Shown piece after piece: positions 1-4,476 of a stretch of DNA of 6,493 nt. Numbering within the stretch: position 1 is the first letter of the stretch; each line of letters starts with the position of its first letter. The notes below the pieces were generated by a model, which was not told where the DNA came from, made no database searches, and saw nothing but the letters and a program-made list of their open reading frames with translations. The translations under genes were made by a program, and so were the position numbers. Origin of the DNA: Bdellovibrio sp. CG10_big_fil_rev_8_21_14_0_10_47_8 (GTDB lineage Bacteria; Bdellovibrionota; Bdellovibrionia; Bdellovibrionales; Bdellovibrionaceae); assembly GCA_002773975.1 (NCBI GenBank), contig PEZR01000020.1, positions 1,704 through 8,196 on the forward strand, in the 5' to 3' direction.

Positions 1-866
1 AATCTCTCGGACTTCTCAAGAACATGGGCGTGGAAATTTTGGAAACTGCATCGGGAGTTCTTGCCTGTGGTGAGATCGGATGGGGTCGATTGCTGGAGCC
101 CGACCTGATCCTCGCTGAAATCGAGACTCGACTGAAAAATTCACCATCCGCATCATCCACCCTTGGCGAAATCCCAAAAACTGCTCGAGCGGCAAAGAAA
201 ATTTTGGTCACAGCTGGTGGCACGCAACAACCCATTGATCAGGTTCGTCATCTGGGCAACAAGTCGACCGGCGTCACTGCCGCTGGGATCTCGGAAGTCC
301 TCTATGAGATGGGTTTTGACGTCATCTATTTGCAGGCCAAAGGAAGCCTGTCACCACGAACCCCTTGTGAGAAATACAGCTTTGTCACCTTTGAGGATTT
401 ACAGCAGCAGCTTAGATCTTTGTTAAAAGATATTCGCGTCGATGGAGTTGTTCATGCCGCGGCTGTCGCCGATTTCTCGGTGGACACAATTGAGATCGAT
501 GGGAAAACCATGGCCTTGAATGAAAATATTAAGCTGCCAACCTCGGACACTCTCCAGCTGCGATTGAAAAAAAATCCCAAACTGGTGAATGAGCTGAGGA
601 CCTTAGCCGGAAATTCTAAACTACCGGTGGTGGCGTTCAAAATGACCTCTCACCTCCCCGTTGACCAAGCCAGAATTGCTATCGAAAAGGTCTTCAGTGA
701 ATCGAAATCGAACTTGGTGATTCACAATGACACGCGAGAGATTGATTGGGATCAAAAGAAATATGTTTATCATGTTTATAAATCAAAAGAAAAAATTGCC
801 ACCTGCGAAAATCAGACTGAACTGGGATTTCAAATTGGCAACTATTTGATGGAGGTCGACCCATGA
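1..866 (+). CDS. coaBC: CoaBC, phosphopantothenoylcysteine decarboxylase / phosphopantothenate-cysteine ligase (3' part, 5' end outside window)
   Basis: Bifunctional cytoplasmic enzyme of coenzyme A synthesis: CoaB joins cysteine to 4'-phosphopantothenate using a nucleotide triphosphate, and CoaC, a flavoprotein, decarboxylates the product to 4'-phosphopantetheine. The frame is open from base 3, so the ATG at 24 is internal. Numbering from that ATG, residues 13-25 (LACGEIGWGRLLEP region) are the CoaC substrate-clamp loop with its conserved Cys15; the rest of CoaC, including the PASANT motif, lies upstream. A linker of about 35 residues follows. CoaB occupies about 58-280: nucleotide-binding strand ILVTAGGT (60-67), IDQVRHLGNKSTG (71-83), AAAVADFS (145-152), KLPTSD (170-175) with LKKNPK (181-186), AFKM (204-207) and HND (234-236). 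The lysine motif is not the KxKK of E. coli but resembles stand-alone CoaB proteins. The stop overlaps the coaX start (ATGA), indicating translational coupling. Identification is firm. Confidence 0.93.
   Translation, partial: SLGLLKNMGVEILETASGVLACGEIGWGRLLEPDLILAEIETRLKNSPSASSTLGEIPKTARAAKKILVTAGGTQQPIDQVRHLGNKSTGVTAAGISEVLYEMGFDVIYLQAKGSLSPRTPCEKYSFVTFEDLQQQLRSLLKDIRVDGVVHAAAVADFSVDTIEIDGKTMALNENIKLPTSDTLQLRLKKNPKLVNELRTLAGNSKLPVVAFKMTSHLPVDQARIAIEKVFSESKSNLVIHNDTREIDWDQKKYVYHVYKSKEKIATCENQTELGFQIGNYLMEVDP
851..855 (+). promoter_or_regulatory. Ribosome binding site of coaX
   Basis: GGAGG inside the last codons of coaBC, seven bases before the ATG at 863. It supports that ATG, and the four-base overlap with the coaBC stop, as the coaX start. 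Confidence 0.75.
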
Positions 867-1633
867 TTTTAACCCTCGATATCGGGAACAGTCAGATTTT
901 TGGCGGCGTCTTTGATAAAGACGTTCTCAAATTTCGTTTCCGGAAAACTTCCAAGACTGGAACCTCCTCTGATGAAATCGGAATTTTTTTAAGATCTGTT
1001 TTGCGGGAAAACTCTCTGGATCCGGTGAAAGTCAAACACGTGGTTATTTGTTCGGTTGTTCCAGAGGTTGTTTATTCTCTCAAGAACGCTTGTAAAAAGT
1101 ATTTCAATTGCAATCCATTTGTTTTGCAAGCCGGGGTAAAAACAGGTCTAAAAATCAACTACCGAAACCCCTTAGAGGTCGGAGCAGATCGTATCGCCAA
1201 TGCCATCGCGGCATCCTATCTTCATCCCAAAAAAAATATGATTGTGGTGGACTTGGGTACTGCGACAACTTTCTGTGCAATCTCAAAAGATCGAGAGTAC
1301 TTGGGCGGCTCCATCGTTGCCGGCCTTCGTTTGAATATGGAGTCCTTAGAAAGCCAAACGGCAAAACTGCCCTCCGTAGAAATTACGCCAATGAAAGAGG
1401 CTCTTGGTCGCTCCACCGTGGAGAGCATTCAATCCGGCCTGTATTACAGCCACGTTGGAACGATCAAAGAAATCTCTAAACGTATTTCAGACGAATGTTT
1501 TCAAGGCGAGCAGCCCTTCATCATCGGCACTGGGGGATTTTCCTCGTTATTTGATGCTGAAAAATTATTTGATTCCGTTCAACCTGATCTAGTTCTTCAA
1601 GGTTTGTTTTTAGCCCTGAAGATGAATACCTAA
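863..1633 (+). CDS. coaX: CoaX, type III pantothenate kinase
   Basis: Phosphorylates pantothenate to 4'-phosphopantothenate, the first committed step of CoA synthesis, in the cytoplasm. The 256 residues are the usual length for the type III family (ASKHA fold). Visible motifs in order: DIGNS (6-10), the phosphate-1 loop; GADRIANAIAA (107-117), with Asp109 at the position of the catalytic base; DLGTATTF (130-137), the second phosphate loop, with Asp130 at the expected monovalent-cation site; GGSIVAGL (148-155); GRST and SGLYY (182-195); and TGG (223-225), the adenosine-side motif. All expected family motifs are intact. Type III enzymes are known to be insensitive to CoA feedback and to need a monovalent cation and a high ATP concentration; this is family knowledge, not read from this sequence. 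The gene overlaps coaBC by four bases and lies 13 bases before panD, so the three are very probably one transcript. Confidence 0.95.
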   Translation: MILTLDIGNSQIFGGVFDKDVLKFRFRKTSKTGTSSDEIGIFLRSVLRENSLDPVKVKHVVICSVVPEVVYSLKNACKKYFNCNPFVLQAGVKTGLKINYRNPLEVGADRIANAIAASYLHPKKNMIVVDLGTATTFCAISKDREYLGGSIVAGLRLNMESLESQTAKLPSVEITPMKEALGRSTVESIQSGLYYSHVGTIKEISKRISDECFQGEQPFIIGTGGFSSLFDAEKLFDSVQPDLVLQGLFLALKMNT

Positions 1634-1637
1634 AGAC

Positions 1638-1644
1638 GAGGAAG
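1638..1644 (+). promoter_or_regulatory. Ribosome binding site of panD
   Basis: GAGGAAG in the 13-base gap between the coaX stop and the ATG at 1647. The AGGA core ends four bases before the start codon and supports this start for panD. Confidence 0.65.
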
Positions 1645-1646
1645 AT

Positions 1647-2018
1647 ATGACACTGACATTGCTAAAATCAAAAATTCACCGCGCCACTGTTACCGAGGCT
1701 GATCTTAATTATGAGGGTTCAATTTCGATCTGCCCAACTCTGATCGAGGCCGCAGGCTTTGTCCTTCATGAACAGGTGGATATCTACAATTGCAATAATG
1801 GGGCACGTTTTCATACCTATGTGATTAAAGGTCAGCTCGGACAGATCTGCCTCAATGGAGCGGCTGCAAGACACGTTCATAAGGGTGATCTAGTCATCAT
1901 TGCGGCCTATGCTGGCATGAGCCAGGATGAGGCAAAAAAATATCATCCCACCTGTGTCTTTGTGAATGAGAAAAATGAAATCAAAGAGATCCGCGACGAG
2001 AGGTCGCCCCACCTCTAA
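1647..2018 (+). CDS. panD: PanD, aspartate 1-decarboxylase proenzyme
   Basis: Pyruvoyl-dependent enzyme that decarboxylates L-aspartate to beta-alanine, the precursor joined to pantoate by PanC. The proenzyme self-cleaves between Gly24 and Ser25; the YEGS cleavage sequence (22-25) is present, so Ser25 becomes the pyruvoyl group of the alpha chain. Other expected residues are visible: Lys9, Arg54 (substrate carboxylate), Tyr58 (proton donor), and the NGAAAR stretch (70-75) that corresponds to Asn72-Ala76 of the E. coli enzyme, two residues earlier here because of a short loop. The length, 123 residues, is typical. The C-terminal tail after about residue 117 is charged and not conserved. The gene is last in the coaBC-coaX-panD run and its stop codon overlaps by four bases the stop of the opposing gene. 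Confidence 0.96.
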   Translation: MTLTLLKSKIHRATVTEADLNYEGSISICPTLIEAAGFVLHEQVDIYNCNNGARFHTYVIKGQLGQICLNGAAARHVHKGDLVIIAAYAGMSQDEAKKYHPTCVFVNEKNEIKEIRDERSPHL

Positions 2019-2023
2019 AGTCG
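1994..2023. repeat. Inverted repeat spanning the panD / unknown-gene stop codons
   Basis: AGAGGT (1999-2004) and ACCTCT (2011-2016) form a perfect six-base stem with a six-base loop. CGAC (1994-1997) and GTCG (2020-2023) can add four outer pairs across a small asymmetric bulge. The structure covers both overlapping stop codons. No run of T follows directly on either strand, so it is not a standard intrinsic terminator; it could stabilise or pause the 3' ends, or be chance. Confidence 0.4.
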
Positions 2024-3469
2024 ATACCAATCTACGGCTTCGATCACTGCTTTTGCCTTATAAGCTTTTGATCCAGAATGATATTGTGGTGGCAACCATC
2101 CGACCTCCTGTAGGAACGGAGATTTTAAATCCATTGCGGCCAAAGCTGCCGCTGGATTTTCGGTCGGTGACTTTCGAAGGGCCATCAACAAAGACGGCAT
2201 ATGAAATTCGACAAACTTCAGGGATTTGTTCCGACGAGCAAAGGCTTCGGCCCCCGATTGAAAATACATTTCAAGATCGATCTCTTCATGCTCGCAGGAG
2301 TTGATATAAAGCAGTCTCTCAACTTTTTGCGCCATTTTTTCGAGATCGGAAATTTCCGGGTACCCGCAGTGCACATAGACTCCGCGATAGGACTGAACAG
2401 CACCGATCCTCTGAAGGTCCACCATATCTTCACCGCCGGGAATATGCATCTGAGATACCGAATAAAAAATCAAACCAGGAACAGTGGCCACTTGTCCGCC
2501 GGTAACAAAACCTCGTCTTTCCAATTGTTCAGAGAATAAAACCGAGTATTTTTTCGCCAGAGGATCCTTGCCCAACTGAGACAGCGAAAACATCCATCTT
2601 TCAATAAATGAAGACGCCTCAGCAAAGCTCTGCTTTCCGGGCTCTACTTCATCGACTCCAAAACTTTGCTCTTCGATACTCCACGTTGAAACTTCTTTTG
2701 CGAACAAACGTAAAAACGGAATTCTTTCTTTCGCAGGCAAAGCCACAAAGGCACCGATGAGACTTTCACTCAATAAAGGGCGCAAGGATCCCAAATAGAT
2801 CTCTGAGTTATCCGGATCTACCTCGACGGCCTTTCCACATAGAAACAGCTGCTCATTGGATCGCCATCGACTCCGGCAATAGGACTGGAACGATTTTAAA
2901 ACTTGTGGCCACTGGGATTGCCCGGGGCTATCAAGGCTCAATCCCGTCATGGGATCCTTTAAATTCAGATCTCCGGAAATTGCGAAATAAAATAGGTCTG
3001 TCAGACTTTCTTCGATTAAGGCCTGGTTCTGAAGCTGACTGGAGGCACGCTCTCGAAACCAAACTTTAAGGATCGATTTTTCCAATTGCCCCGAAGCCTT
3101 TAACAAAGGCTCACTCAGATATATATCGTGATCCTGTACGCGGTACCGGATGGAAGGACCCGACAAGGTAGTTATACTCACCCGTTTATCCAATGGGCCA
3201 ATGAGATCAAAAAATCGCTCCAAAATCTGCAGCCGGTGACTCAACGACCTGGACTCCGACGCTAAAACCTCGTCGAAATCAACCTGCCGATGAAGGCCAC
3301 AGCGAAAAGCAGTGACCGTCCCCCGATCCGAAATGCTGTCGATTCTTTCGACGATCCTGGAATCAATACAGAGCGGCTTTCTTGCGACATATGCAAAAAT
3401 GACCAGGGAACCGGTAAGAAGGACAAGGAGGACTGAAGTCCATCCCTGCAAGCCACGCAGTGAAAACAT
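2015..3469 (-). CDS. Unrecognised protein with one N-terminal membrane segment
   Basis: I do not recognise the family. From the ATG at 3469 the product has 484 residues; an in-frame TTG at 3499 would add ten residues. I prefer the ATG because it puts a short N-terminus directly before the membrane segment, but neither start has a clear ribosome binding site. Residues 11-29 form one strongly hydrophobic helix, followed by Arg-Lys. The remainder is soluble-looking and largely helical, with six cysteines (first at 34 and 57) that could form disulfides if it faces the periplasm. Flanking charges do not settle topology. Around residues 110-170 there is a helix pair (an LEKSILKVWFRE segment, then EESLTDLFYF) that recalls the layout of a zinc-peptidase core but has no HExxH. 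The reading frame is long, uninterrupted and uses ordinary codons, so it is very likely a real gene. It is convergent with panD and divergent from the protease gene. Confidence 0.8.
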   Translation of the reverse strand: MFSLRGLQGWTSVLLVLLTGSLVIFAYVARKPLCIDSRIVERIDSISDRGTVTAFRCGLHRQVDFDEVLASESRSLSHRLQILERFFDLIGPLDKRVSITTLSGPSIRYRVQDHDIYLSEPLLKASGQLEKSILKVWFRERASSQLQNQALIEESLTDLFYFAISGDLNLKDPMTGLSLDSPGQSQWPQVLKSFQSYCRSRWRSNEQLFLCGKAVEVDPDNSEIYLGSLRPLLSESLIGAFVALPAKERIPFLRLFAKEVSTWSIEEQSFGVDEVEPGKQSFAEASSFIERWMFSLSQLGKDPLAKKYSVLFSEQLERRGFVTGGQVATVPGLIFYSVSQMHIPGGEDMVDLQRIGAVQSYRGVYVHCGYPEISDLEKMAQKVERLLYINSCEHEEIDLEMYFQSGAEAFARRNKSLKFVEFHMPSLLMALRKSPTENPAAALAAMDLKSPFLQEVGWLPPQYHSGSKAYKAKAVIEAVDWYRL

Positions 3470-3538
3470 AGTGCTATGACAGAGCAAGGCTGAGGCCAAT
3501 CTCGAACTTGTAGGAATTTCTGTCCAGATTACTAACAG

Positions 3539-3567
3539 CTGAGAACTGCCACCAATCCCTGTATTGT
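3539..3567 (+). promoter_or_regulatory. Weak sigma-70-like promoter candidate for the protease gene
   Basis: CTGAGA (3539-3544) and TATTGT (3562-3567) are 17 bases apart and each matches four of six consensus bases. Transcription would start near 3574, giving a leader of roughly 27 bases before the TTG start. It lies in the only intergenic gap (3470-3600), which must also hold the promoter for the divergent unknown gene; for that strand I see no convincing boxes. Matches of this quality arise by chance in such a gap. Confidence 0.25.
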
Positions 3568-3588
3568 TTCACAATCTCAATCGAAACC

Positions 3589-3593
3589 GGGAG
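3589..3593 (+). promoter_or_regulatory. Ribosome binding site deciding a TTG start
   Basis: GGGAG lies seven bases before the TTG at 3601. Together with the Lys-containing n-region (MKLITQ) that follows, it supports initiation at this TTG rather than at the ATG at 3619, which would leave a signal peptide without a positive charge. Confidence 0.65.
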
Positions 3594-3600
3594 CTCATTT

Positions 3601-4464
3601 TTGAAATTGATCACTCAGATGCTGGCGATAGGCCTCTTTGCATCATTCACCATCACCGGATGTCATCCCAGTAACAACAATCATCTTGGAGATATTGACT
3701 CTCGCTATGACTCAAATACTGGAATTATTGACGGCACCGAGATCAAAACAACGGACTCCCTCCAAAGGGAGCTGGGAATCGTTGTCATCCTTATATACAA
3801 AGATGATGTCGCTGAATCGATGTGCACAGGCACTCTGATTTCCAGAAATACGATTGTGACAGCCGCCCACTGTGTTTATGGCCAGCAGCCAGACAAAATA
3901 AGAGTGATCTTTGATGTCTCGATCTCTTCCTACACATGGCTGAAATACATTTATCCCAACGTGCAGAACAATGTTCGCGCAGTTCAATCGCTGCAAACTC
4001 ATCCAGCCTATTTAGATGGCAAGAGCGGGAGTTGGGGAGACATCGCGATGATTCATTTGCAGAGCGACGCCCCGGCGGATTATCAGATCGCCGAGCCACT
4101 GACAGACACCTCTCTTTTAACAGAAAACGAGAAACTTTTAGTTGCGGGGTTTGGAAGAAATACGGACGATGCTGCGGTCAAAGACTCGGGGGCCGGCGTC
4201 CTTCGCCAAGGAGAAACTAAAGTTGCCGAAAAAAAAGGAAGCCACTTGTTCATGAACCAAAAAGAAGGCCGCGGGACGTGCATGGGAGATTCTGGCGGTC
4301 CTATTTATTATTTTGATAAAATTCAAAATAAATACCTTTACGTTGGTGTGATCTCTTCAGTGAGCTTTCAACCCGACGTCAAAGCTGTCTGTCACGCACA
4401 GGCGATTGGCGAGGTCTTCGCTGATCATCAAACCTGGATCGACTTGGCGCTCTTAAAAATCTAG
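3601..4464 (+). CDS. Trypsin-fold (S1 family) serine protease, predicted lipoprotein
   Basis: Exported serine endopeptidase. Residues 1-20 are a lipoprotein signal peptide with lipobox ITG-Cys21; His at +2 is no inner-membrane retention signal, so outer-membrane anchoring is likely. A polar, Asn-rich linker (22-41) leads to IIDG (42-45), equivalent to the IVGG new N-terminus of activated chymotrypsin-like enzymes. The triad is complete: His90 in TAAHC, Asp147 in DIAMIHL, Ser231 in GDSGGP, with Asp230 available to pair with the freed Ile42 amino group. Apart from the lipid-accepting Cys21 there are four cysteines, matching the two canonical pairs (75-91 and 227-264). The S1 pocket base is Gly225 rather than the Asp of trypsin, and the residue at position 216 of chymotrypsin numbering appears to be Val254, suggesting small aliphatic specificity. 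The catalytic domain of about 246 residues is full length. The stop overlaps that of the opposing RND gene. The physiological substrate is unknown. Confidence 0.92.
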   Translation: MKLITQMLAIGLFASFTITGCHPSNNNHLGDIDSRYDSNTGIIDGTEIKTTDSLQRELGIVVILIYKDDVAESMCTGTLISRNTIVTAAHCVYGQQPDKIRVIFDVSISSYTWLKYIYPNVQNNVRAVQSLQTHPAYLDGKSGSWGDIAMIHLQSDAPADYQIAEPLTDTSLLTENEKLLVAGFGRNTDDAAVKDSGAGVLRQGETKVAEKKGSHLFMNQKEGRGTCMGDSGGPIYYFDKIQNKYLYVGVISSVSFQPDVKAVCHAQAIGEVFADHQTWIDLALLKI

Positions 4465-4476
4465 CTTTCAAGCGCC
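4446..4476. repeat. Inverted repeat centred on the protease / RND stop codons
   Basis: GGCGCT (4446-4451) and AGCGCC (4471-4476) are perfect inverted copies whose centre is position 4461, the first base of the shared stop region. Inside, AAA (4455-4457) can pair with TTT (4466-4468). The stem is short, the loop is long, and no T-run follows on either strand, so a terminator role is only a possibility. Confidence 0.35.

Noticed and set aside
513..533. Apparent loss of the catalytic lysine of CoaB (NIKL where E. coli has KIKK)
   Set aside because: Aligning with stand-alone CoaB sequences instead of E. coli places Lys170 of KLPTSD at that site without gaps, so the residue is probably present and only the motif type differs.
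567..574. Run of eight A in coaBC as a possible frameshift or sequencing error
   Set aside because: The frame continues through conserved CoaB motifs on both sides, so nothing is broken.
1994..2023. Rho-independent terminator for panD
   Set aside because: A stem is present but no T-run follows on either strand, so I list it as an inverted repeat only.
1966..2304. Plus-strand open frame overlapping the end of panD and the unknown minus-strand gene
   Set aside because: No ribosome binding site and no recognisable domain, and it lies opposite a long coherent coding frame; a shadow frame.
3470..3600. Small gene, regulatory RNA or operator in the divergent gap
   Set aside because: Apart from a short CAGCTG palindrome at 3536-3541 and weak promoter-like boxes, there is no open frame, terminator or extended dyad.
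4229..4236. Run of eight A in the protease gene, in register for a -1 slippery site (A AAA AAA)
   Set aside because: The zero frame alone gives the catalytic serine motif and a full-length domain, the -1 frame ends soon after, and I saw no downstream stimulatory structure; it simply encodes lysines.
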